Assembly: GCA_003695455.1 (NCBI GenBank)
Contig: RFJF01000730.1
Location: forward strand, 1 to 6,446
DNA: 6,446 nt
Direction of reading: 5' to 3'
Origin: Chloroflexota bacterium
GTDB taxonomy: Bacteria > Chloroflexota > Anaerolineae > 4572-78 > J111
The notes under the pieces were generated by a model. The model was not told where the DNA came from. It was given only the letters and a program-made list of their open reading frames with translations, and searched no databases. How positions within the stretch are numbered: the first letter of the stretch is position 1; every line of letters starts with the position of its first letter. Shown piece by piece: positions 1 through 5,014 of the stretch. The position numbers and the translations under genes are program-made.

Positions 1-462
1 ACCACGCCGTTGCCGGAACTCCGCCCGGATTTTCCGTTTGTAATTGATTTTGCCCGCAGCCTCTACTTTCACCCGGAGGGCGACGGCCTGTTGACCGGGA
101 TGTCTAACCCCAACCAGCCGCCCGGTTTTGATGAAACCGTGAGCGATGAGTGGGAGTTTACCCACCTGGATGCGGCCATCGAGCGGCTGCCGCTGCTGGA
201 AAACGCCGGCTTGCTGTCGCACTGGGCCGGCCTGTACGAAGTCACCCCGGATGCGCACCCCATCATTGACGCGATTGCGGCCCGGCCCGGCTATTTTGTG
301 GTTACCGGGTTTTCCGGTCACGGTTTTATGCACGGCCCCATTGCCGGCCAACTGATGACCGAAATCATCCTCGATGGGCAGGCGGCTACGGTGGATATTT
401 CCAGCCTGGCCTACAATCGCTTCTCTGCCGAGCAACTCAACCGTGAATATAACGTCATTTAG
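1..462 (+). CDS. FAD-dependent oxidoreductase, DAO family (C-terminal part; 5' end outside window)
   Basis: The frame is open from the first base and gives the last 153 residues, ending at TAG 460-462. The segment GLYEVTPDAHPII (residues 77-89) followed by GYFVVTGFSGHGFMHGP (97-113) is the typical C-terminal FAD-binding end of DAO-superfamily flavoenzymes such as glycine oxidase, sarcosine oxidase beta subunit and related amine or amino-acid oxidoreductases. In these, a Gly/His-rich loop lies against the flavin and is followed by a helix (here IAGQLMTEIILDG). Family members are usually about 370-400 residues, so more than half, including the N-terminal GxGxxG dinucleotide fold, lies upstream. 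Such enzymes oxidise C-N bonds of secondary or primary amines. The substrate cannot be told from this fragment. The gene ends 21 bp before a strong hairpin and converges on a corrinoid protein gene, a neighbour that would suit N-methyl amine metabolism (inference). The family call is fairly sure; the specific enzyme is unknown. Confidence 0.85.
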   Translation, partial: TTPLPELRPDFPFVIDFARSLYFHPEGDGLLTGMSNPNQPPGFDETVSDEWEFTHLDAAIERLPLLENAGLLSHWAGLYEVTPDAHPIIDAIAARPGYFVVTGFSGHGFMHGPIAGQLMTEIILDGQAATVDISSLAYNRFSAEQLNREYNVI

Positions 463-483
463 CCGCAGGTTGCGGAACAAATA

Positions 484-516
484 AAAAGCCGGGGCAACAA
501 AATTGCTCCGGCTTTT
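484..516. terminator. bidirectional intrinsic terminator between convergent genes
   Basis: Arms AAAAGCCGGGGCAA (484-497) and TTGCTCCGGCTTTT (503-516) form a 14-bp stem with a single G-U pair and a 5-nt loop (CAAAA). The stem ends in a T run on both strands: GCTTTT on +, and GCTTTTTATTTG read on -. It lies 21 nt after the oxidoreductase stop and about 35 nt after the corrinoid gene stop, so it can end both convergent transcripts. Confidence 0.93.
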
Positions 517-551
517 GTGTGTGTTTTGAGGAACACGAAACCAGCAAATTT

Positions 552-1190
552 TTACGCGGCAACACCCAGCATTGATTTAGCCACGCGCGAGGCGGAACCG
601 GCATCGCCGGCAAAAGCGTCGGCGCCAATTTTATCGGCAAAATCCTGGCTGATGGGCGCGCCGCCAACCATAATTTTAACCTGGTCACGCACACCGGCAG
701 CTTTGAGCGCCTCGATGGTGCGGCCCATGGCCGGCATGGTGGTGGTCAGCAGGGCCGACATGCCCACAATATCCGGTTTTTTCTCTTGTACAGCCTTCAC
801 AAAGGCGTCGGGCGAAACATCTGTACCCAAATCAATGATTTCAAAGCCGGCGCCTTCCAGCATCATCCCCACCAGGTTTTTACCAATGTCGTGCAGGTCA
901 CCGGCTACCGTACCCAATACCACCGTGCCAACGGTTTCAACGCCCTCGTCTACCAACAGCGGTTTGAGAATTTCTACCGCGGCTTGCATGGCGCGGGCGG
1001 CAATCAACATTTCCGGCACAAACTTATCACCAAGTTCAAATAGGCGGCCCACCTCGGTCATGGCCGGAATGCAGGCTTTGTGCAAAATATCTTCGGCCGA
1101 TGTGCCGGCCTCCAGCGCCGCCGAAACACCTGCTGCGGCATCCGGTGCGTTTCCATTGAGAACTGCGGTGTAAATGTTTTCGAGCGTCAT
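552..1190 (-). CDS. corrinoid (B12-binding) methyl-carrier protein, MtbC/MttC-like
   Basis: This complete 212-residue protein has the two-domain layout of corrinoid methyl carriers. A helical cap domain (about 1-85, methionine-synthase cap type, with LGDKFVPEMLIAARAM near 53-68) precedes a Rossmann-like cobalamin domain (about 86-212). The cobalamin signature is complete: D98-L-H100-D-I-G103 with His100 as the lower axial cobalt ligand, S145-A-L147, and GGAP at 176-179. Length matches MtaC/MtbC/MttC proteins (about 210-220). In this family the Co(I) cofactor accepts a methyl group from a substrate-specific methyltransferase (methylamine-, methanol- or MttB/betaine-type) and passes it to a second methyltransferase in the cytoplasm. 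No methyltransferase or reactivation gene is visible, so the substrate is unknown and no symbol is given. ATG 1188-1190 is preceded by GAGGAAA (1195-1201, complement), 4 nt away. The gene appears monocistronic, bounded by its own promoter and the terminator at 484-516. Confidence 0.95.
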   Translation of the reverse strand: MTLENIYTAVLNGNAPDAAAGVSAALEAGTSAEDILHKACIPAMTEVGRLFELGDKFVPEMLIAARAMQAAVEILKPLLVDEGVETVGTVVLGTVAGDLHDIGKNLVGMMLEGAGFEIIDLGTDVSPDAFVKAVQEKKPDIVGMSALLTTTMPAMGRTIEALKAAGVRDQVKIMVGGAPISQDFADKIGADAFAGDAGSASRVAKSMLGVAA

Positions 1191-1204
1191 TGTCTTTCCT
1201 CGTA

Positions 1205-1265
1205 TGTGGTTTTTGGTCAGATTAAATAACGGGCGAGCCGATTTTGATTATACGCCAAAACCACA
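1205..1265. repeat. inverted repeat bracketing the corrinoid gene promoter
   Basis: TGTGGTTTTTGG (1205-1216) and CCAAAACCACA (1255-1265) are reverse complements except for one extra T, with 38 bp between them. One arm lies 2 nt from the TATAAT box and the other lies in the leader just upstream of the ribosome binding site. It could be a pair of operator half-sites or a coincidence. Confidence 0.5.
1247..1252 (-). promoter_or_regulatory. -10 box of the corrinoid protein gene
   Basis: Read on the minus strand, 1252-1247 is a perfect TATAAT, about 57 nt upstream of the ATG. The -35 region at the usual spacing is weak (TTCATC at 1275-1270). The start of transcription would fall near 1240, giving a leader of about 50 nt, too short for a cobalamin riboswitch. 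The weak -35 and the nearby dyads suggest a regulated promoter (inference). Confidence 0.6.
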
Positions 1266-1274
1266 GGCGGATGA

Positions 1275-1287
1275 ATGGATTATCCAT
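1275..1287. promoter_or_regulatory. 13-bp palindrome, candidate operator in the divergent control region
   Basis: ATGGAT-T-ATCCAT is a perfect dyad with a 1-nt centre. It abuts the -35 region of the leftward corrinoid promoter and sits about 105 bp upstream of the predicted start of the rightward SDR transcript. Position and symmetry suit a dimeric regulator; the protein is unknown. Confidence 0.45.
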
Positions 1288-1356
1288 GCCGAAACATAGA
1301 TTATTTTGCTCATGTCACTGCGCGGAGCCCATTGAGGTGCGTTGAGTTCGGGCGGT

Positions 1357-1386
1357 TTGTGAAAGATGGCAACCCTGTGTTATATT
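1357..1386 (+). promoter_or_regulatory. predicted promoter of the SDR gene
   Basis: TTGTGA (1357-1362) and TATATT (1381-1386) are 18 bp apart. The -10 box is preceded by TG at 1378-1379, giving an extended -10. The predicted start near 1393 leaves a leader of about 33 nt before the ATG at 1426, and also argues against the earlier in-frame ATG at 1366, which would lie inside the promoter. Confidence 0.6.
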
Positions 1387-1410
1387 GGCAGTCACGGAAG
1401 GATAAACCTG

Positions 1411-1416
1411 AAGGAG
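1411..1416 (+). promoter_or_regulatory. ribosome binding site that fixes the SDR start
   Basis: AAGGAG lies 9 nt before ATG 1426, an ideal Shine-Dalgarno position. The upstream in-frame ATG at 1366 has no comparable site, so the start is set at 1426. Confidence 0.85.
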
Positions 1417-1425
1417 CAGGCCGAT

Positions 1426-2190
1426 ATGGAAATTCGTTTTGACGAACAAGTGGTGCTTATTACCGGCGCCAGCACAGGGATTGGCGCGGCGCTGGCCCGC
1501 GCGTTTGGCGATGCCGGGGCAAAGGTGGTGGTTCACTACCACCGCAGCAAAGAAGCCGCCGAAGCCGTAGCCCGCGACGTGGCCGACGGCGGCGGCGAGG
1601 CAATGCTGGTGCAGGCCGACGCTGCCAACCCGGCGGATTTGGCGGCAATGGTGAAAGCTGTTATGGCTGAATACGGTCACATTAACATCCTCATCAATAA
1701 TGCCGGTGACCTGGTGCAGCGCACGCCGGTGGCGGAAATTCCGGATGATGTGTACCATCAAATTATGGATATTAACATGACCGCCACATTTCATATGTGC
1801 CAACTGGTGGTACCGGTCATGAAACAGCAGGGCAGTGGTAATATTATCAACGTTACCTCAATTGCGGCGCGCAATGGGGGCGGCGGCGGTTCGGTGATTT
1901 ACGCCACCAGCAAAGGCGCGGTCAGCACCTTTACCCGTGGATTAGCCAAAGAACTGGCCCCGGCCAACATTCGGGTTAACGCGCTTTCGCCGGGAACCAT
2001 TCTTACCCCGTTTCACGAGCGCCACTCGCCGCCGGAACGCATGGCAGCCATGGTTGCCACCATTCCCATGGCCCGGGCCGGCGTAGCCGAAGAGTGCGTG
2101 GGTGCGGTCTTTTTTCTGGCATCAGAAGAAATGAGCAGCTACGTCACCGGTCAAATCATCGAAGTAAATGGCGGTCAATTTATGCCCTGA
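1426..2190 (+). CDS. short-chain dehydrogenase/reductase (SDR), classical FabG-like
   Basis: The 254-residue product is the usual length of a classical SDR and has all the family marks: cofactor loop TGASTGIG (13-20), NNAG (91-94), and the catalytic tetrad Asn117, Ser145, Tyr159 and Lys163 (YATSK 159-163). The C-terminal VNGGQFMP is the usual substrate-side end. His and Arg residues after the second strand (HYHRS, 37-41) suggest a preference for NADP(H), which is an inference. The enzyme is a cytosolic oxidoreductase acting on an alcohol or ketone; the substrate cannot be read from sequence. An odd point is the Asn-Gly5-Ser stretch (150-156) in the active-site loop, which puts 14 residues between Ser145 and Tyr159, one more than in E. 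coli FabG. The start is chosen by AAGGAG at 1411. A chorismate mutase gene follows 81 bp downstream on the same strand and may be co-transcribed. Confidence 0.93.
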   Translation: MEIRFDEQVVLITGASTGIGAALARAFGDAGAKVVVHYHRSKEAAEAVARDVADGGGEAMLVQADAANPADLAAMVKAVMAEYGHINILINNAGDLVQRTPVAEIPDDVYHQIMDINMTATFHMCQLVVPVMKQQGSGNIINVTSIAARNGGGGGSVIYATSKGAVSTFTRGLAKELAPANIRVNALSPGTILTPFHERHSPPERMAAMVATIPMARAGVAEECVGAVFFLASEEMSSYVTGQIIEVNGGQFMP

Positions 2191-2232
2191 ACGTCACCGC
2201 CAATTCTCAAAACCTGCACGACCCAATAAAAA

Positions 2233-2249
2233 AATCCAACTAATCCAAC
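2233..2249 (+). repeat. short direct repeat in the SDR-aroH gap
   Basis: AATCCAAC occurs at 2233-2240 and again at 2242-2249, one base apart. The 81-bp gap has no clear promoter or terminator, so read-through from the SDR gene is likely. The repeat may simply reflect the A/C-rich composition of the gap. Confidence 0.4.
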
Positions 2250-2271
2250 AAAATTCCGGGGAGCAAGATTT

Positions 2272-2664
2272 ATGCCTGTTTGTCGCGGCGTGCGCGGCGC
2301 CACCACCGTAGAAAATGATATACAAGCCGAAGTTCTGGCCGCAACGCGAGAACTGTTGACCGCCATGATTGAAGCCAACGGCATTGCCGAAGAGGATGTT
2401 GCCAGCGTCTTTTTTACCACCACCGCCGACGTGGTGTCGGAGTATCCGGCGCTGGCCGCCCGCCAGTTGGGCTGGACAGATGCCGCCCTGCTGTGCGGCC
2501 ATGAAATGGCCGTACCACGCGGCCTGAAAAAGTGCATCCGGGTGCTCATTCATTGGAATACCACCAAATCCATCAAGGAAATTGAGCATGTTTATTTGAA
2601 CGGGGCCAGATCGCTGCGGCCGGACCGGGCGTTGCAGCAACTCAACCAGGAGTTGGCCGAATAA
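2272..2664 (+). CDS. aroH: chorismate mutase, monofunctional AroH type
   Basis: The 130-residue protein closely follows the trimeric Bacillus subtilis AroH fold. It starts with the family signature RGVRGATTVE (5-14) and keeps the active-site residues at nearly the same numbers: Arg8 (Bacillus Arg7), Arg64 (63), Cys75, Glu78, Arg90, Tyr108 and Arg116. GLKKCIRVL (84-92) and HVYL (106-109) are also conserved. It converts chorismate to prephenate, the first committed step to phenylalanine and tyrosine, in the cytoplasm, with the active sites at subunit interfaces. GGGGAG (2258-2263) lies 8 nt before the ATG. No other aromatic amino-acid gene is in the window, and the upstream SDR is not a recognised partner. 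The C terminus is complete and ends at TAA 2662-2664, before the 219-bp dnaK control region. Function is sure from the conserved catalytic set. Confidence 0.97.
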   Translation: MPVCRGVRGATTVENDIQAEVLAATRELLTAMIEANGIAEEDVASVFFTTTADVVSEYPALAARQLGWTDAALLCGHEMAVPRGLKKCIRVLIHWNTTKSIKEIEHVYLNGARSLRPDRALQQLNQELAE

Positions 2665-2704
2665 GCCACGCAGTAATTTTTTTGCACAACCAGCAAAAAT
2701 CCCC

Positions 2705-2718
2705 AAATCAGAAATCAG
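2705..2718 (+). repeat. tandem 7-mer upstream of dnaK
   Basis: AAATCAG occurs twice head to tail (2705-2711, 2712-2718). A pyrimidine-rich stretch (about 2733-2771) follows. No role can be assigned. Confidence 0.4.
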
Positions 2719-2769
2719 ACGGCGTTGGTGTACCATTTTCTCTCTTCTGGTTTTTCATCTCATTTCTGT

Positions 2770-2857
2770 TTCAGGTCAAACACAATTCTAACAAATCCTC
2801 CGTATAATGATGACGATTAGTCACTAGAAACACACAGGACATCTGTTTGAACCTGAA
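2770..2857. repeat. inverted repeat bracketing the dnaK promoter
   Basis: TTCAGGTCAAACA (2770-2782) and TGTTTGAACCTGAA (2844-2857) are reverse complements apart from one extra base, with 61 bp between them. The left arm lies just upstream of the -35 position and the right arm in the leader. The left site is also itself a dyad, TGTTT-CAGGTC-AAACA (2767-2782). The centres of the arms are about 74 bp apart, close to seven helical turns, so looping by a repressor is conceivable (inference). Confidence 0.5.
2803..2808 (+). promoter_or_regulatory. -10 box of dnaK with initiation-site palindrome
   Basis: TATAAT at 2803-2808 is a perfect -10, about 75 nt before the dnaK ATG. The region 16-18 bp upstream has no good -35 (best AACACA, 2779-2784). 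Just downstream, TGAC-GATTA-GTCA (2811-2823) is a perfect dyad lying over the predicted start of transcription. No CIRCE (TTAGCACTC-N9-GAGTGCTAA) or HspR-type HAIR element is present. The predicted leader is about 70 nt. Confidence 0.65.
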
Positions 2858-2883
2858 TTTGTTTACAGAAGGAGAAATGACTT

Positions 2884-4809
2884 ATGGCTAAAATTATTGG
2901 AATTGATTTAGGAACAACCAACAGTGTGGTTGCCGTCATGGAAGCCGGCGACCCGGTCGTCATCCCCAACGCCGAAGGTGGACGCACCACCCCCAGCGTG
3001 GTGGCGTTCAACAAAAACGGCGAGCGGCTGGTAGGCCAAACCGCCAAACGGCAGGCCGTAACCAACAGCGACAACACCGTCTATTCGGCCAAACGGCTCA
3101 TTGGCCACAGTTTTGATGAAATTCAGCGCGACCGCGAAAACCTGGCCTACACTGTAGAAAAAGGGCCGCACAACGACCCGCGCATCAAAATTCCGGTGAT
3201 GAACAAAAGCTACACCCCGCAGGAAATCAGCGCGATGGTGTTGCAAAAGCTCAAAACCGATGCCGAAGCCTACCTGGGCGAAACCGTAACCGAAGCGGTT
3301 ATCACCGTGCCGGCCTACTTTAACGACAGCCAGCGGCAGGCCACCAAAGACGCCGGAAAAATTGCCGGGCTGAATGTGCGCCGCATCATCAACGAACCCA
3401 CCGCGGCAGCGCTGGCCTACGGGCTGGATAAGAAAGAGGATGAAACCATTCTGGTATTTGACCTGGGCGGTGGCACCTTTGACGTGAGCCTGCTGGAAGT
3501 TGGCGATGGCGTGATTGAGGTGAAAAGCACCAGCGGCGATACACAACTGGGCGGCGATGACTGGGACCAGCGCATTGTTGAATGGATTGTTGCCGAGTAC
3601 AAAAAAGAGCAGGGCATTGACCTGGGGCAAGACAAACAGGCGCTGCAACGTCTCAAGGAAGCCGCAGAAAAGGCCAAAATCGAATTGAGTACAGTGATGG
3701 AGACTGAAATCAACCTGCCCTTCATCACCGCCGATGCCAGCGGCCCCAAACACCTGCAAATGCGCCTGAGCCGCAGCAAGTTTGAACAAATCACCGAAGA
3801 CCTGCTCAACCGCGTTAAAGCGCCTTTTAACCAGGCCCTCAAGGACGCCGGAATCAGCGCCAAGCAGATTGACGAAGTGGTGCTGGTGGGCGGCTCTACC
3901 CGTATGCCGATGGTGCAGGAACTGGTTAAAAAACTGACCGGCGGCAAAGAGCCGCACAAAGGCGTTAACCCGGATGAAGTGGTTGCCATTGGTGCGGCTA
4001 TTCAGGGCGGTGTGCTGGCCGGCGATGTGAAAGACGTGTTACTGCTCGACGTGACTCCGCTGAGTCTGGGGCTTGAAACACTGGGCGGCGTTATGACCCG
4101 CCTCATCGAGCGCAACAGCACCATTCCCACCAAGAAGAGCGAGGTCTTCAGCACCGCCGAAGACAACCAGACTGCGGTAGACATCCACATTTTGCAGGGC
4201 GAGCGCCCCATGGCCGCCGATAATATGACGCTGGGCAAGTTCCGGCTGGAAGGTATTCCGCCGGCGCCGCGCGGCATCCCGCAGGTGGAAGTAACGTTTG
4301 ACATTGACGCCAACGGCATTCTCAACGTAAAGGCGCAAGACAAGGCCACCGGCAAAGAGCAAAAAATCACCATTACTGCCAGCACCAACCTCAGCCAGAG
4401 CGAGGTGGAGCGCATGGTGCGTGAAAGCGAAGCCAACGCCGAAGCCGACCGCGAACGGAAGGCGCTCATTGAGGCCAAAAACCTGGCCGACAACCTGGTG
4501 TACCAGAGCGAAAAAACGCTCAGAGAACTGGGCGATAAAGTGGACGCCACACTGAAGGCAGAAGTAGAAGCCAAAGTGGCCGATGTGAAAAAGGCGTTGG
4601 AAAGCGACGACAAAGCGCGGATTGTATCTGCCAGCGAAGCGCTCCAGCAGGCGCTCAGCCAGGTGGGACAGGCCGCATACCAGCAAGCCGGCGGCCCGCA
4701 GGGGCCAATGCCCGGCGCAGGCCCCTCCACCAACGGCAGTAGTACATCAACAGGTGACACCGCCGACAGCGATGAAAACGTAGTAGAGGGCGAATTCAGC
4801 GAAGCGTAA
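2884..4809 (+). CDS. dnaK: molecular chaperone DnaK (Hsp70)
   Basis: This is a complete 641-residue Hsp70 (E. coli 638). The ATPase domain (1-384) has IDLGTTNS (7-14), FDLGGGTFD (192-200; Thr198 matches E. coli Thr199), [12 protein letters not shown] and [10 protein letters not shown] (333-342). The hydrophobic linker VLLLD is at 385-389, followed by the beta substrate-binding domain (about 390-505), the helical lid (about 506-600) and a Gly/Pro/Ser-rich flexible tail ending VVEGEFSEA. It binds exposed hydrophobic segments of unfolded cytosolic proteins in an ATP-driven cycle with DnaJ and GrpE. The insert after YSAKRLIG (about residues 63-105) is the long form found in diderm bacteria, absent from Bacillus DnaK. 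AAGGAG (2869-2874) lies 9 nt before the ATG. htpG follows 205 bp downstream; grpE and dnaJ are not adjacent. Heat-shock control is expected, but the usual CIRCE element is missing. Confidence 0.99.
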   Translation: MAKIIGIDLGTTNSVVAVMEAGDPVVIPNAEGGRTTPSVVAFNKNGERLVGQTAKRQAVTNSDNTVYSAKRLIGHSFDEIQRDRENLAYTVEKGPHNDPRIKIPVMNKSYTPQEISAMVLQKLKTDAEAYLGETVTEAVITVPAYFNDSQRQATKDAGKIAGLNVRRIINEPTAAALAYGLDKKEDETILVFDLGGGTFDVSLLEVGDGVIEVKSTSGDTQLGGDDWDQRIVEWIVAEYKKEQGIDLGQDKQALQRLKEAAEKAKIELSTVMETEINLPFITADASGPKHLQMRLSRSKFEQITEDLLNRVKAPFNQALKDAGISAKQIDEVVLVGGSTRMPMVQELVKKLTGGKEPHKGVNPDEVVAIGAAIQGGVLAGDVKDVLLLDVTPLSLGLETLGGVMTRLIERNSTIPTKKSEVFSTAEDNQTAVDIHILQGERPMAADNMTLGKFRLEGIPPAPRGIPQVEVTFDIDANGILNVKAQDKATGKEQKITITASTNLSQSEVERMVRESEANAEADRERKALIEAKNLADNLVYQSEKTLRELGDKVDATLKAEVEAKVADVKKALESDDKARIVSASEALQQALSQVGQAAYQQAGGPQGPMPGAGPSTNGSSTSTGDTADSDENVVEGEFSEA

Positions 4810-4824
4810 AAAAAACCGGAATCA

Positions 4825-4846
4825 GGGGGCGGAACTTTCCGCCCCC
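4825..4846 (+). terminator. GC-rich hairpin after dnaK, possible partial terminator
   Basis: GGGGGCGGA (4825-4833) pairs perfectly with TCCGCCCCC (4838-4846) around a 4-nt loop (ACTT), 15 nt after the dnaK stop. No T run follows directly, so it is not a canonical intrinsic terminator. It may stabilise the dnaK mRNA 3' end or weaken read-through into htpG. Confidence 0.55.
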
Positions 4847-4866
4847 ATCCGTCGTTTGCAGATTTG

Positions 4867-4977
4867 CTGTTTTAAACCGGCCCACAGACAGGCACAGATT
4901 TTTCTGCTGCCTGCTGTGTTGCGTACGGCTGTAATTGTGGCCTCACGGCACGTGAGGCCCGCAAACCGTTTAAACAG
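4867..4977 (+). other. predicted structured element in the htpG leader (three-way-junction fold)
   Basis: Three complementary pairs nest here. The outer arms CTGTTTTAAACCGG (4867-4880) and CCGTTTAAACAG (4966-4977) can form 12 pairs with two single-base bulges. Hairpin 1 (4883-4918) has 14 pairs in blocks of 5, 6 and 3, with single bulges at A4888 and C4907 and a 6-nt loop (ATTTTT). Hairpin 2 (4939-4959) is a perfect 9-bp stem, GGCCTCACG/CGTGAGGCC, with loop GCA. The element ends 26 nt before the GAGGT ribosome binding site. It matches no riboswitch I recognise. GTTTAAAC is self-complementary, so part of the outer match is weak evidence. It could be a folded mRNA leader, a set of DNA operators, or an intergenic palindromic repeat. 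Confidence 0.5.
4930..4935 (+). promoter_or_regulatory. weak candidate -10 box for htpG
   Basis: TGTAAT matches the -10 consensus at five of six positions, but no acceptable -35 is found at 16-18 bp. If it is used, transcription would start near 4942, inside hairpin 2, and the three-way fold would not form in that transcript. htpG may otherwise be expressed by read-through from dnaK. Confidence 0.25.
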
Positions 4978-5014
4978 AACGCTAACCCAAAACCATTCAC
5001 CACGAGGTAGAACT

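Noticed and set aside
517..1173. 218-codon plus-strand frame over the corrinoid gene
   Set aside because: It is a shadow frame rich in Ala, Ser, Thr and Pro with no recognisable domain, whereas the minus-strand protein has a complete B12-binding signature.
1191..1246. Cobalamin riboswitch in the corrinoid gene leader
   Set aside because: The predicted leader is only about 50 nt, no B12-box-like sequence was seen, and cobalamin riboswitches are much longer.
1366..1425. Upstream in-frame ATG adding 20 residues to the SDR
   Set aside because: It lies within the predicted promoter, has no Shine-Dalgarno site, and the extra residues precede the normal SDR N terminus. AAGGAG before ATG 1426 decides the start.
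1315..1803. 162-codon minus-strand frame over the SDR start
   Set aside because: It is antisense to a clearly conserved SDR, has no convincing ribosome binding site and no family resemblance.
2677..2700. Terminator after aroH (TTTTTGC ... GCAAAAA)
   Set aside because: The 7-bp stem is almost all A-T with a 7-nt loop and no following T run, so it would be too weak to end transcription.
2816..2846. Possible CIRCE element downstream of the dnaK -10
   Set aside because: TTAGTCACT resembles the left half-site TTAGCACTC only loosely, and no GAGTGCTAA-like right half follows at the required spacing.
2908..3957. 349-codon open frame on the minus strand inside dnaK
   Set aside because: Long antisense frames are a known artefact of codon bias in hsp70 genes. 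The translated sequence is low-complexity-like (His, Phe and Val rich), matches no family, and dnaK on the other strand is certain.
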